A DNA stretch of 47,037 nt from Sphingomonadales bacterium (GCA_022844405.1 JALHLV010000031.1:1-47037), one strand, 5' to 3'. Positions 36,497-45,678 are shown, numbered from the stretch's first letter. Translations and numbers: made by a program. Notes: generated by a model from the sequence alone, not told the origin.

Positions 36497-38512
36497 ATGA
36501 GCGATACGTCAGCCAAGGGGGCCGACTCAGGCAAGCCGAAGACGGCCAGAGACAAGCCGTGGCTGATCCGGACCTATTCGGGCCACTCCTCGGCCAGGGC
36601 GTCGAACGAGCTCTACCGGACCAATCTGGCGCGCGGCCAGACCGGCCTTTCCGTGGCATTCGACTTGCCCACCCAGACCGGCTACGACAGCGATCATCCG
36701 CTGGCGCGGGGCGAGGTGGGCAAGGTGGGCGTGCCGGTCGGGCACCTGGGCGACATGCGCGCCCTGTTCGACGGCATTCCGCTGGAGAAGATGAACACCT
36801 CCATGACCATCAACGCCACCGCGCCGTGGCTGCTGTCGCTCTACATCGCCGCCGCCGAGGAGCAGGACGCGGACCGTGCCAAACTCAACGGCACCGTGCA
36901 GAACGACATCATCAAGGAGTATCTCAGCCGCGGCACCTACATCTTTCCGCCCGGGCCGTCGATGCGGCTGACCACCGACGTGATCAGCTACACCTACCGC
37001 GAGCTGCCCAAGTGGAACCCGACCAACGTCTGCTCCTACCATCTGCAGGAAGCCGGTGCGACGCCGGTGCAGGAGGTGGCGTTCGCGCTGGCGACCGCCA
37101 TCGCCGTGCTCGACTCGGTGCGCGACTCGGGCCAGGTGCCGAAGGACGAGTTCCCGACGGTGGTCGGCCGCATCAGCTTCTTCGTCAACGCCGGCGTGCG
37201 CTTCATCACCGAGATGTCGAAGATGCGCGCCTTCACCGAGCTGTGGGACGAGCTGACCGCCCAGCGCTACGGCATCGAGGACGAGAGCCTGCGCCGCTTC
37301 CGCTACGGCGTGCAGGTGAACTCGCTGGGCCTCACCGAGCAGCAGCCCGAGAACAACGTCTACCGCATCCTGCTGTCCATGCTGGCGGTCACCCTGTCGA
37401 AGAACGCCCGCGCCCGCGCGGTGCAGCTTCCGGCCTGGAACGAGGCGCTGGGCCTGCCGCGCCCGTGGGACCAGCAGTGGAGCCTGCGGCTGCAGCAGAT
37501 CGTCGCCTATGAGACCGACCTGCTCGAATACGCCGACATCTTCGATGGCTCCGTGGCCATCGAGAAGAAGGTGACCGCGTTGAAGCAGGAGATCCGCGAG
37601 GAGTTCGACCGCATCCAGGCCATGGGCGGCGCGGTCGCGGCGGTCGAGTCGTCCTACATGAAACAGGCGCTGGTGCAGTCGAACAGCCTGCGCATGAACG
37701 CCATCGAGGCCGGCGAGCTGCCGCTGATCGGCGTCAACATGTTCGCCGAATCGGCGCCCTCGCCGCTGACCGGTGGCGACGGCAGCATCTTGACCGTCGA
37801 TAAATCCGCCGAGAGCGAGCAGATCGCGCATTTGCAGGCCTGGCGCGCCCGGCGCGACGATAAGGCGGTCAAGGCCGCCATCGCCAATCTGGCCGCTGCG
37901 GCGAAGGAAGGCCGCAACATGATGCCGCCGTCGATCGAGGCGGCCAAGGCCGGCGTCACCACCGGCGAATGGGGCCAGGCGCTGCGCGAAATCTTCGGCG
38001 AGTACCGCGCGCCCACCGGTGTCGGCCGCGCCTCGGGCGGCCGGGGCACCGACCTCTCGGCGGTGCAGTCGAAGGTCGATGCCGTCTCACGCAAGCTCGG
38101 CCGCCGGCTGAAGATACTGGTCGGCAAGCCCGGCCTCGACGGCCACTCCAACGGCGCCGAGCAGATCGCCGTCAAGGCCCGCGATTCCGGTATGGAGGTT
38201 GTCTACGAGGGCATCCGCCTCACACCCGCCCAGATCGTCAATGCGGCGCTCGAGGAAGGCGTGCACGTGGTCGGCCTGTCGATCCTGTCCGGCAGCCACG
38301 TGGCGCTGGTCACCGACGTGATGGACCGCATGCGCGCCGCCGGCATGGGCGACATCCCCGTCGTCGTCGGCGGCATCATCCCGCCCGAGGACGAGCGGAC
38401 GCTGAAAGCCGCCGGCGCGGCGGCGGTCTACACGCCCAAGGACTATCAGATCAGCGAGATCATGAGCGACATCGTCGATCTGGTGGACCGCGCGCAGGAC
38501 AAGGCGGCTTAG
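36497..38512 (+). CDS. ecm: Ethylmalonyl-CoA mutase
   Basis: 671 residues. The N-terminal barrel has TGLSVAFDLPTQTGYDSDHPLARGEVGKVGV and the C-terminal B12 domain has DGHSNG (Asp548, His550, Gly553). It rearranges ethylmalonyl-CoA to methylsuccinyl-CoA with adenosylcobalamin. The family is close to methylmalonyl-CoA mutase; I call it Ecm because it is a single polypeptide next to ccr and mcd. AGGAG precedes the ATG. The stop overlaps the stop of the opposite gene. Confidence 0.92.
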   Translation: MSDTSAKGADSGKPKTARDKPWLIRTYSGHSSARASNELYRTNLARGQTGLSVAFDLPTQTGYDSDHPLARGEVGKVGVPVGHLGDMRALFDGIPLEKMNTSMTINATAPWLLSLYIAAAEEQDADRAKLNGTVQNDIIKEYLSRGTYIFPPGPSMRLTTDVISYTYRELPKWNPTNVCSYHLQEAGATPVQEVAFALATAIAVLDSVRDSGQVPKDEFPTVVGRISFFVNAGVRFITEMSKMRAFTELWDELTAQRYGIEDESLRRFRYGVQVNSLGLTEQQPENNVYRILLSMLAVTLSKNARARAVQLPAWNEALGLPRPWDQQWSLRLQQIVAYETDLLEYADIFDGSVAIEKKVTALKQEIREEFDRIQAMGGAVAAVESSYMKQALVQSNSLRMNAIEAGELPLIGVNMFAESAPSPLTGGDGSILTVDKSAESEQIAHLQAWRARRDDKAVKAAIANLAAAAKEGRNMMPPSIEAAKAGVTTGEWGQALREIFGEYRAPTGVGRASGGRGTDLSAVQSKVDAVSRKLGRRLKILVGKPGLDGHSNGAEQIAVKARDSGMEVVYEGIRLTPAQIVNAALEEGVHVVGLSILSGSHVALVTDVMDRMRAAGMGDIPVVVGGIIPPEDERTLKAAGAAAVYTPKDYQISEIMSDIVDLVDRAQDKAA

Positions 38513-39198
38513 ATCCCTAGCCAATCGAGCCCACCTGGAAGGTCGGCGGCGGCATAGTCCACCTGCAGCACGCGCCGTCGGTGCGGTGTCCGCGCGGCTT
38601 CCGATGCGTGCAGGATCGGCGTGGCGTATATCCAAACATCGCCCCGGTCGGCGAGGCACACTGCAATGCCGCATTGCTCCACGACGCGATCGATGTCCCG
38701 CTCGGCGACCCGCCCAAGCCGGTGCGAGCCCGGTGCGATCAACAACGGTGCGTTGGTTTCCGGCACGGGATCGAGGTGGACGCGAAGGGTCACCATGCTA
38801 GCCAGCAAGTCGAAGGGCGGCGCGACGTGCGGCAGGCCGCTTTTCACGGTCCATGGACCGTAGCCGCTGACCTCTATGCGCCGTTTGACGGCGATGGTCC
38901 GGTCCTGGTGCCACGCCAGTGACCAGTTCGTTGCTGGTGTCTTGTCGAAGAGGATGGCGCGCACGGGCTGGCACGTGCAGCCCAGAGCCATGGTCGCGAA
39001 CCGTCCGACCGGCCCGTCGGCCGACAACAGGGGTCGGAGCGCGGTGACGCCATGCAGTCTGATGCCCGCATGGTCCGCCGGCAAACCGCCGACCGCACTC
39101 TCGAGGTCCTCTATCAGCGCTGACAGCGCGCCGCGAAGGCGCTCGGCCCCATGAGCGGCGAAAGTGAGGGCGGTGTCGATGGGCGGAGTATGGTTCAT
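38509..39198 (-). CDS. Phytanoyl-CoA dioxygenase (PhyH) family protein
   Basis: 229 residues. The Fe(II)/2-oxoglutarate oxygenase ligands are visible: HQD in LAWHQDRTIAV, then His in PILHASEAARTPHRR with a following arginine for 2-oxoglutarate. LLIAPGSHRLGR is the usual family turn. The substrate is unknown. The stop codon overlaps the ecm stop (TTAG), so the two genes converge without a gap. A repeat lies just upstream. Confidence 0.85.
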   Translation of the reverse strand: MNHTPPIDTALTFAAHGAERLRGALSALIEDLESAVGGLPADHAGIRLHGVTALRPLLSADGPVGRFATMALGCTCQPVRAILFDKTPATNWSLAWHQDRTIAVKRRIEVSGYGPWTVKSGLPHVAPPFDLLASMVTLRVHLDPVPETNAPLLIAPGSHRLGRVAERDIDRVVEQCGIAVCLADRGDVWIYATPILHASEAARTPHRRRVLQVDYAAADLPGGLDWLGI

Positions 39199-39231
39199 GG
39201 CCTTCGCTTCTATCCTACCACCACCTCTACC

Positions 39232-39325
39232 CGTCATTGCGAGCGCAGCGAAGCAACCTAGGCTTTGGCGCCGTTGCTCTGCCGCTTCTGGGTCGCCGCG
39301 TCGCCTGCGGCTCCTCGCGATGACG
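39232..39325. repeat. Dispersed inverted repeat (GTCATTGCGAG family, copy 2)
   Basis: The left end CGTCATTGCGAGCGCAGCG pairs with a right end GGCTCCTCGCGATGACG. The outer arms match the copy at 28990-29087; the interior differs. It sits in the gap between PhyH and the HAD gene, both of which point away from it. Confidence 0.75.
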
Positions 39326-39408
39326 GACTGAGTTTGGCACGAGGCGGTAGCGACAGTGACATCGGCTGATCGCTGCGGCATCATGGCGCGCATTTCAGGA
39401 GGCATCCC

Positions 39409-40002
39409 ATGAAACAACCCGATCTCTGGCTCGTATTCGATCTGGGCGGCGTTCTGTTCGACTTCCATGGGGTCCACGGGCTGGCCGAGATCACCGGGCG
39501 CTCCTACGACACCATCCATGCTTCGCTGAAGCATTCGCCCGCCTGCCGGCTGTTCGAGAGCGGCCGGATCGGCGGCAATGAGTTCGCCGCGCTGCTGCGC
39601 GACGAACTGGAACTGGAGATGCCGCCCGCCGAGCTGCTGGAGCGCTGGGTCGGCTGGCTGGGCGGTCTGAAGCCCGGGGCGGACGAGCTGCTGGCCGAGG
39701 TCCGGGCGTGTTACCGGACCGCCTGCCTCAGCAACACCAACGAGCTGCACTGGGCCGGGCTGATGGATATCCACGGCCTGGGCGGCCTGTTCGAGCGCAC
39801 CTTCGCGTCTCACGAGATCGGCCACTGGAAGCCGGACCCGGAGATTTTCGCCCATGTGTCGGATGCGCTGGGGGCGGCGCGGATCGTCTATTTCGACGAC
39901 AACGCCCATATCGTCGACGGCGCGCGGGCGTTTGGCTGGGACGCGCACCAGACGGTGAACCCGGCGGAGATCAGGGCGGTGATGGGCAGGCTGGGTTTAT
40001 AA
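39409..40002 (+). CDS. HAD-family phosphatase (YihX-like)
   Basis: 197 residues. The HAD motifs are in order: motif I VFDLGGVLFDFHG (nucleophile Asp11), motif II ACLSNTNELHW, motif III Lys in GHWKPDPEIF, and motif IV VYFDDNAHIVDGARAFG. The DLGG form of motif I is the E. coli YihX type, a glucose-1-phosphate phosphatase, but specificity in this family is broad. AGGAGG precedes the start. Confidence 0.87.
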   Translation: MKQPDLWLVFDLGGVLFDFHGVHGLAEITGRSYDTIHASLKHSPACRLFESGRIGGNEFAALLRDELELEMPPAELLERWVGWLGGLKPGADELLAEVRACYRTACLSNTNELHWAGLMDIHGLGGLFERTFASHEIGHWKPDPEIFAHVSDALGAARIVYFDDNAHIVDGARAFGWDAHQTVNPAEIRAVMGRLGL

Positions 40003-40014
40003 TTATCCGCCTTC

Positions 40015-40091
40015 GCGAGCGGAGCGAAGCGATCCAGCCCATCCAGTGATGATTGCCTGACGGCGCTGCTGGATTGCTTCGCGGTGCTCGC
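40015..40091. repeat. Degraded dispersed inverted repeat
   Basis: GCGAGCGGAGCGAAGCGATCCAG (40015-40037) pairs imperfectly with CTGGATTGCTTCGCGGTGCTCGC (40069-40091). It resembles the inner part of the 28990 and 39232 elements without the outer GTCATT arms. It lies between two convergent genes. Confidence 0.65.
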
Positions 40092-40114
40092 AGAATCGGC
40101 GAATTCTGGCGCGG

Positions 40115-40774
40115 CTACTTCGGCTGCGGCACGATGCGCAGGTATGGCTTCACCGTCTTCCAGCCACCCGGGAACTTCGTCTTCGCCTGCTCGTCGGTGA
40201 CCGATGGGACGATGATCACGTCCTCGCCGTTCTTCCAGTTCACCGGCGTCGCCACCGAGTGCCTGGCGGTGAGCTGCATGGAGTCGATCACCCGCAGGAT
40301 CTCGTCGAAGTTGCGGCCTGTGCTCATGGGATAGATCAGCATCAGCTTGATCTTCTTGTCGGGGCCGATGACGAACACGGTGCGCACCGTGGCGTTGTTG
40401 GCGGCGGTCCGGCCTTCCGAGGTGTCGCCGGCGTCCTCGGGCAGCATGTCGTAGAGCTTGGCCACCTTCAGTTCCGGGTCGCCGATCATCGGGAAGTTCA
40501 CCGGCGAACCCTGGGTTTCCTCGATGTCCTTGGCCCATTCGCCGTGGTTCTTTACCGGATCGACGCTCAGGCCGATGACCTTCACGTTGCGCCTGGCGAA
40601 CTCGGGCGCGAGGCGGCCCACATAGCCAAGCTCGGTGGTGCACACCGGCGTGAAGTCCTTCGGGTGCGAAAACAGCACGCCCCAGCTGTCGCCCAGCCAT
40701 TCGTGGAAGTCGATGGTTCCCTGGGTGGTCTCGGCGGTGAAGTTCGGGGCGTCGGAATTGATGCGCAGCGACAT
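40115..40774 (-). CDS. 1-Cys peroxiredoxin (Prx6 type)
   Basis: 219 residues. The peroxidatic Cys45 lies in HPKDFTPVCTTELG; there is no other cysteine, so it is a 1-Cys enzyme needing an outside reductant. The long C-terminal domain (TGRNFDEILRVIDSMQLT, VATPVNWKNGEDVIIVP) is typical of Prx6. It reduces hydrogen and organic peroxides. ATG 40774 follows AGGAGG at six bases. Confidence 0.93.
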   Translation of the reverse strand: MSLRINSDAPNFTAETTQGTIDFHEWLGDSWGVLFSHPKDFTPVCTTELGYVGRLAPEFARRNVKVIGLSVDPVKNHGEWAKDIEETQGSPVNFPMIGDPELKVAKLYDMLPEDAGDTSEGRTAANNATVRTVFVIGPDKKIKLMLIYPMSTGRNFDEILRVIDSMQLTARHSVATPVNWKNGEDVIIVPSVTDEQAKTKFPGGWKTVKPYLRIVPQPK

Positions 40775-40889
40775 GGCCAACCTCCTGTGGTGGGGCGGCG
40801 TTGAACCTTGTAACGGAAACGCCAGACTTCGGCGGAAGGATACATCCTCGCCCACGTCGAATCCATGACGCCGCGCTTGAAAGCGCTTC

Positions 40890-41831
40890 TCAGCCGGCGG
40901 GCGGGCGCGGTTTGTTGGTCAGCGTCCACTCCTGCCGCGCGGCCCATTCGCGCATGGTCTCGAGCTTGATCGGGATGCGGTCGAGCACTGGCTTCATGTC
41001 GACCACGAAGGGCTTGGTCGGCGCGAAGTTGTTGTAGACGTAAAACTCGGCGATGCGGGCCGAGATGGCCGCGTGCTCTTCCGGGCTCACGCTGTCGCCG
41101 AACGCGTCGGCCAGCGCCTTGCCGAACTGGGCGGGCGTCCGCGGCACGAACTGGATCGGCCGCCCGAGCGTCTCGGTCAGCACCTGGGCCACGTCGTCGG
41201 GCACCATGCGCTCGGGGCCGCCGATGTTCATCCAGGCGCCTTCCAGGTCCGGCCGGTCGATGGCGGCGATCATGAACTTGGCCACGTCATCGAGGCTGAT
41301 CCAGTTGGCCTGCAGGAACGGGTTGTGCGGATAGGTGTAGATGCCGTCGCGCACGATCGACTCGAACGCCCAGCCGGTCAGCAGATTGTCCATGAACAGC
41401 ACCGAGCCGAACACGGTCGCCGGGCAGCCGGTGCGCCACAGCCTGTTGATGGCGACGGTGTTGGCGCCGTAAGCGCCTGGGTCGCCGGGACGGTCGGGAA
41501 TCCACATGGAGGTGTTCCACACCATCCGCTTCACGCCGGCTCGGGCGCAGGCCTGGCCGACGCGCTCCACCCAGACGACCCGGTCGCCCGCCGCGCGCAC
41601 CGGATGGGTGTAGAACACGGCGTCGGCGCCGTTCACCGCGTTCTGCAGCGAGGCGTCGTCGGCGGTGTCGGCGGGGACGACGTTGATCTTGCCCGTGCCC
41701 TCGAACACCTCGCCATAGAACGGGTCCCTGCTGCGCGACAGGGCGCGCACGTCGTGGCCCGCCTTCACCAGCTGGCGCACCTGCGCCAGCCCCTGGCGCC
41801 CGCTCGCGCCGAATACCGCCACCAAAGCCAT
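40890..41831 (-). CDS. NmrA-like NAD(P)-binding protein
   Basis: 313 residues. The N-terminal Rossmann motif is VAVFGASGRQGLAQVRQLVKAGHDVRALSR, followed by DAVFYTHPVRA and a C-terminal half like atypical SDRs of the NmrA group (ISLDDVAKFMIAAID, MNIGGPERM). These are NAD(P)H sensors or reductases. The substrate is not known. Confidence 0.85.
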   Translation of the reverse strand: MALVAVFGASGRQGLAQVRQLVKAGHDVRALSRSRDPFYGEVFEGTGKINVVPADTADDASLQNAVNGADAVFYTHPVRAAGDRVVWVERVGQACARAGVKRMVWNTSMWIPDRPGDPGAYGANTVAINRLWRTGCPATVFGSVLFMDNLLTGWAFESIVRDGIYTYPHNPFLQANWISLDDVAKFMIAAIDRPDLEGAWMNIGGPERMVPDDVAQVLTETLGRPIQFVPRTPAQFGKALADAFGDSVSPEEHAAISARIAEFYVYNNFAPTKPFVVDMKPVLDRIPIKLETMREWAARQEWTLTNKPRPPAG

Positions 41832-41883
41832 GGGGACCTCCTCCGCTGTTTCGCAGGGACATGAGCATAGTGGCCGATGGCGA

Positions 41884-42729
41884 TCAAGCGGGTTCGGCGG
41901 CGGTGGCCAGCGCCTGCACCTCGGCTGCGGTCATGCCCGCCGCGCGCAGGTCGCGCAGCGCCGGGGCACCTTTGGATTTCGCCAATCGCATGCCCTTTGC
42001 GTCCTTGATCAGGCCGTGGTGTCGGTAGTCCGGCACCGGCAGGTCCAGCAGGGCCTGCAGCAGCCGGTGGATATGGGTGGCGTGAAACAGGTCCTCGCCG
42101 CGCGTCACCAGGGTCACGCCCTGCAGCGCATCGTCGACCGTCACCGCCAGATGGTAGGACGTCGGGATGTCCTTGCGCGCCAGCACCACGTCGCCCAGCG
42201 AGGCCGGATCGGCGGCGATGTCGCCCCTCAGCCGGTCGTGCCAGCGCAGCGGGCCGGTGGCGGCCATGGCCTTGGCCACGTCGAGCCGGACGGCGTATTT
42301 CTCGCCCGCGCCGGTCCGCCGCCGCCTTTCCGCGTCGGTCAGGTGGCGGCAGATGCCCGGATAGAGCGCGCCTTCCGGGCCGTGCGGCGCGGCCGGGCTC
42401 CGGGCGATCTCGGCCGCGATGTCCTTGCGGGTGCAGAAGCAGGGATAGGTCAGGCCGTCGAGCCGGGCGAGCGCGGCCGCGTAGTCGGCGAAGTGCTCGG
42501 ACTGGCGGCGGACCGGCGTCTCCCACGCCAGGCCGAGCCACGCAAGGTCGTCGTAAATCGCCTGCTCGAATTCGGGCCGCGCGCGGGCCAGGTCGATGTC
42601 CTCGATGCGCAGCAGGAACCGCCCGCCCGCGTCCCGCGCCGCCCGGAACCCGGTCAGCGCCGACAGGGCGTGGCCCAGATGCAAATAGCCGTTGGGGCTC
42701 GGGGCGAAGCGGGTGACGGTGTCAGGCAT
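41884..42729 (-). CDS. gluQRS: Glutamyl-Q tRNA(Asp) synthetase
   Basis: 281 residues, the short GluRS-like form without an anticodon-binding domain. The HIGH-type motif is FAPSPNGYLHLGHA and the KMSKS-like motif is MRLAKSKGAP. Cysteines in CFCTRKD and YPGIC form the probable zinc site. The enzyme attaches glutamate to queuosine in tRNA(Asp). Its start overlaps the end of the methyltransferase gene by eight bases. Confidence 0.94.
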   Translation of the reverse strand: MPDTVTRFAPSPNGYLHLGHALSALTGFRAARDAGGRFLLRIEDIDLARARPEFEQAIYDDLAWLGLAWETPVRRQSEHFADYAAALARLDGLTYPCFCTRKDIAAEIARSPAAPHGPEGALYPGICRHLTDAERRRRTGAGEKYAVRLDVAKAMAATGPLRWHDRLRGDIAADPASLGDVVLARKDIPTSYHLAVTVDDALQGVTLVTRGEDLFHATHIHRLLQALLDLPVPDYRHHGLIKDAKGMRLAKSKGAPALRDLRAAGMTAAEVQALATAAEPA

Positions 42730-43390
42730 GGCGGTCGCGTATCGCCATCAGCGATTTGGGCATCAGCATCAGCCGCTCGGTTCTGATCACGGCGTCGGGG
42801 AAGAGGAAACGCAACTGGGTGCGGTCGAGCGTGCGGTTGTTTTCCAGCCATCGCGCGACCTTGCCGACGTCAGGCTTGTCCTTGCGCGCGCGCCAGGCCA
42901 GGACACGCAGCGCCACGGCGAACGGCAGCCAATGCACGAACGGCAGGCGGAAATGGGGTTCGAAGGGAAACCAGAAGCAGGGAGTCTGGACGTAATATCG
43001 ATCGGCGAGGCGCCGGACCTCCCGCGCGAACGCCTCCATGGCGACCCAGCCGCCCATGTGTTCGATGACCGAGTTGGCGTGGACCAGGTCGAAGCTGCGA
43101 TCGGCATGTTCGGGCAGATCGGTCGCGTCGCCATGGCCGAAGGTGAAAATGTCGTCGTCTTCGCCCTGCCTGCGCAGGTTCAGCACCAGAACCCGGCAAT
43201 TGCGCGACAGCAGGTAGTCGCGTTCGAAGAGGGTCCAGTACCGGGCCGTGCCCCCCAGATCCAGGATGCGGCAGGAGCCCTTCTCGGCGTGGATCTTGTC
43301 GATCAGCGCCTTGATGTGAAGACTGCGGCGTCTTCTCATCCTCATCGCCAGGGAATTGGGATCGCCAAGGTTCTGGAAACGCTTCAGCAC
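42722..43390 (-). CDS. Class I SAM-dependent methyltransferase
   Basis: 222 residues. Motif I is RILDLGGTARYW, the acidic loop follows FGHGDATDLPEH, and SFDLVHANSVIEHMGGW is the typical motif near the active site. The substrate is unknown; the C-terminal half (YVQTPCFWFPFEPHFRLPF) is seen in polysaccharide- or lipid-linked methyltransferases, which is weak evidence. The start is GTG 43390, behind AAGGGCG. Confidence 0.83.
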   Translation of the reverse strand: MLKRFQNLGDPNSLAMRMRRRRSLHIKALIDKIHAEKGSCRILDLGGTARYWTLFERDYLLSRNCRVLVLNLRRQGEDDDIFTFGHGDATDLPEHADRSFDLVHANSVIEHMGGWVAMEAFAREVRRLADRYYVQTPCFWFPFEPHFRLPFVHWLPFAVALRVLAWRARKDKPDVGKVARWLENNRTLDRTQLRFLFPDAVIRTERLMLMPKSLMAIRDRHA

Positions 43391-43477
43391 GGGTCGCCCT
43401 TGACCATGGCAGCCTCAGTCCCCGCCACCTTGTAAGCAAAGCGCCGGACGCGCAAGCATCGCAACGGGGCGGTGCGA

Positions 43478-43969
43478 TCATCGCAGCGTCAGCACCTGGT
43501 ATTCCTGGTCCACATCGCGGCCATTCACGCGAAGGCTGGCCTTCTCCAGACCGTAGACCTCGAAGCCGAACCGGGCATAGAGGCGCTTCGCCGGCGCGTT
43601 CTCGGCGGCCACCTTCAGCCAGATCAGATCAACGAGTGGCCGCGCGTGGTCGATGACCGCCTGCACCAGCGCGCCGGCCATGCCGGTTCCGCGTGCCGTA
43701 TCCCTCACATACATGGCATACAGCACGCCTCGGTGCCGTTCCTTGGCGCGGGGCATGACGAAGAAACCGACGATGCCGTCCAGCGCGCCGCCCTGGAAGC
43801 CGCCCCAGAACTGGTGCTCCTCCAGCATGGCGGCGAAGTGGGCCAGAGGCCGCTCCCTCTCCACCTCCCAGACGGTGCCGAAATTCTCCGGATGCAGGCG
43901 CAGGCATTCCAGCCGCGCCTCCCTGAACGCAGCGGTGTCTTCCGGTCCCAGCCGCCTGATCTCCATCAT
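43478..43969 (-). CDS. GNAT-family N-acetyltransferase
   Basis: 163 residues. The acetyl-CoA binding motif is RDTARGTGMAGALVQAVIDHA, preceded by the strand HRGVLYAMYV and followed by IWLKVAAENAPAKRLYARFGFEVYG, the standard GNAT end. The acceptor is unknown. GGGGAG lies upstream of the double ATG. Confidence 0.88.
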   Translation of the reverse strand: MMEIRRLGPEDTAAFREARLECLRLHPENFGTVWEVERERPLAHFAAMLEEHQFWGGFQGGALDGIVGFFVMPRAKERHRGVLYAMYVRDTARGTGMAGALVQAVIDHARPLVDLIWLKVAAENAPAKRLYARFGFEVYGLEKASLRVNGRDVDQEYQVLTLR

Positions 43970-44034
43970 CGGTTTCGCTCCCCTCGCCGGGCGGCTATCT
44001 TTGCCGCCAACCGTTCCCGCCGCAAGGAAGCACC

Positions 44035-44715
44035 ATGTCCGACCTGCCGAAACTGTCCGGTCCCGCCCTGCCGCCCTTCGACGGCGGGCGCCCGAAGAAG
44101 ATCCTCGTGCTGTGCCACGGCTTCGGCGCCAGCGGGCAGGACCTGAACGGGCTGGCGCTGGGCTGGCGCATGGCGTTCCCGCATACCGCGTTCTATTCGC
44201 CCGACGGGCCCGACCGGGTGCCGGGCATGGAGGACGGTTTCCAGATCGGTTACCAGTGGTGGCCGATCCGCACTTTCTCGGCGGCCGAGAGCGAGGCGGG
44301 GCTGGCCTATGCCGCGCCGATCCTCGACCATTTCCTCGACCGCATCCTGGAAAAGGCCGGCCTGACGGAGGCCGACCTGGCGCTGCTCGGCTTTTCCCAA
44401 GGCACCATGCTGGCGCTGCATGTGGGCCTGACGCGCGAGCGGCCGGTCGCCGGCATCATCGGCTATTCGGGCGCCATCGCCGCGCCCAAGCTGCTCGAGC
44501 CGCTGATCCGTTCGCGGCCGCCGGTGCAGCTCGTCCACGGCGACCTCGACACTATGATCCCGCCGATGGCGATGGATTCCGCTGCCAATTTCCTGCGCCG
44601 GAACCATGTTCCGGTGGAGACGCACCTGTCCGCCCATGTCGGCCACGGCATCGGCCCCGACGGCGTCGGCCTCGGCGAGGCCTTCCTGTCGCGGGTGCTC
44701 GGCCCTGAAAAATAG
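44035..44715 (+). CDS. Alpha/beta hydrolase, carboxylesterase/phospholipase family
   Basis: 226 residues. The nucleophile Ser121 sits in LLGFSQGTM, the acid is Asp172 (HGDLDTMIPP), and His204 in VGHGIGPDG completes the triad. ILVLCHGFGASGQDL is the oxyanion-hole region. The family covers acyl-protein thioesterase-like and short-chain esterases. AAGGAAG precedes the start. Confidence 0.9.
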   Translation: MSDLPKLSGPALPPFDGGRPKKILVLCHGFGASGQDLNGLALGWRMAFPHTAFYSPDGPDRVPGMEDGFQIGYQWWPIRTFSAAESEAGLAYAAPILDHFLDRILEKAGLTEADLALLGFSQGTMLALHVGLTRERPVAGIIGYSGAIAAPKLLEPLIRSRPPVQLVHGDLDTMIPPMAMDSAANFLRRNHVPVETHLSAHVGHGIGPDGVGLGEAFLSRVLGPEK

Positions 44716-44761
44716 TGGCGGCTGGCGTTGGCTCGTGCAAAACTTGGTGGTGTCATAACGG

Positions 44762-44785
44762 CGTCATACCCCATCTGGTATGACG
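44762..44785. promoter_or_regulatory. Inverted repeat before the HNH gene
   Basis: CGTCATACC (44762-44770) and GGTATGACG (44777-44785) are exact complements around six bases. It ends four bases before the HNH start, so it could be an operator, a message hairpin over the ribosome site, or the terminator of the esterase gene. Confidence 0.45.
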
Positions 44786-44788
44786 TGA

Positions 44789-45373
44789 GTGACTGAGGAA
44801 GCGGAACGTCCTGTGGAAACTGCCGTACCGACCCTGGAGAGCTGCCCCGCGCTGGTGCTGAACGCCGACTATCGTCCGCTCAGCTACTACCCGCTCTCGC
44901 TCTGGTGTTGGCAGGACGCCGTCAAGGCGGTGTTCATGGAGCGGGTGGTCATCGTCGCCGAATACGACCGCGTGATCCGCTCGCCCAGCTTCGAATTCCG
45001 GCTGCCCAGCGTGATCTGCCTGAAACGCTACGTGAAGCCGGCGCAGTTCCCGGCGTTCACCCGGTTCAACCTGTTCCTGCGCGACGAGTTCGCCTGCCAG
45101 TATTGCGGCAACCGGCACGATCTGACCTTCGACCATCTGGTGCCGCGCGCCTATGGCGGCATCACCACCTGGGAGAACGTCATCACCGCCTGCGCGCCGT
45201 GCAACCTGCGCAAGGGCGGCCGCACGCCGGGCGAGGCCGGCATGCACCCGCGCACCATGCCGTTCCGCCCCAGCCAGCACGATCTGCAGGACCGGGGACG
45301 GCGCTTCCCGCCCAACTACCTGCATGAAAGCTGGCGCGATTATCTCTACTGGGATGCGGTGCTGGAACCTTAG
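44789..45373 (+). CDS. HNH endonuclease
   Basis: 194 residues. The zinc and catalytic core is complete: Cys103 and Cys106 (CQYCG), Asp115-His116 (FDHLVPRAYGG), Asn130 and Cys135/Cys138 (CAPCN). The N-terminal half (ALVLNADYRPLSYYPLSLWCWQDAVKAV) is the usual partner domain of this widespread bacterial group, whose role is not settled. The start GTG 44789 lacks a clear ribosome site. The stop overlaps the antitoxin stop on the other strand (TTAG). Confidence 0.9.
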   Translation: MTEEAERPVETAVPTLESCPALVLNADYRPLSYYPLSLWCWQDAVKAVFMERVVIVAEYDRVIRSPSFEFRLPSVICLKRYVKPAQFPAFTRFNLFLRDEFACQYCGNRHDLTFDHLVPRAYGGITTWENVITACAPCNLRKGGRTPGEAGMHPRTMPFRPSQHDLQDRGRRFPPNYLHESWRDYLYWDAVLEP

Positions 45374-45678
45374 GCGGCGCTCGGCAGCGGCTTGGCACGC
45401 TCGATCCGGCTGCGCTCGGCGGGCGAGTTCATGGCCTCCCACAGATCGGTGCGGCGCTGCATGTTCAGCCAGAATTCCGGGCTGTTGCCGAACACCCGGG
45501 CCAGGATCAGCGCGGTCGGCGCGGTAACCGAGCGCCGGTCGTTGCACAGTTCGTTGACATGCTTGCGCGGCACGCCCATGGCCTCGGCCAATGCGCCTTG
45601 AGTCAACCCCAGCGGCTGCATGAATTCCTCGGTCAGCATCTCGCCCACGGTCACCGGTTTGCGCTTGGTCGTCAGCAT
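45370..45678 (-). CDS. higA: HigA-type antitoxin (XRE family)
   Basis: 102 residues. A helix-turn-helix (GLTQGALAEAMGVPRKHVNELCNDRRSVTAPTALILARVFG) and the SPEFWLNMQRRTDLWEA end are classic for HigA/VapI antitoxins. ATG 45678 gives the normal family length. It lies just downstream of the toxin gene, the toxin-first order typical of hig loci. Confidence 0.92.
   Translation of the reverse strand: MLTTKRKPVTVGEMLTEEFMQPLGLTQGALAEAMGVPRKHVNELCNDRRSVTAPTALILARVFGNSPEFWLNMQRRTDLWEAMNSPAERSRIERAKPLPSAA

Noticed and set aside
36497-38512. Methylmalonyl-CoA mutase
   Set aside because: The single-chain form next to ccr and mcd favours ethylmalonyl-CoA mutase, though motif sharing means a profile comparison would be needed to close the question.
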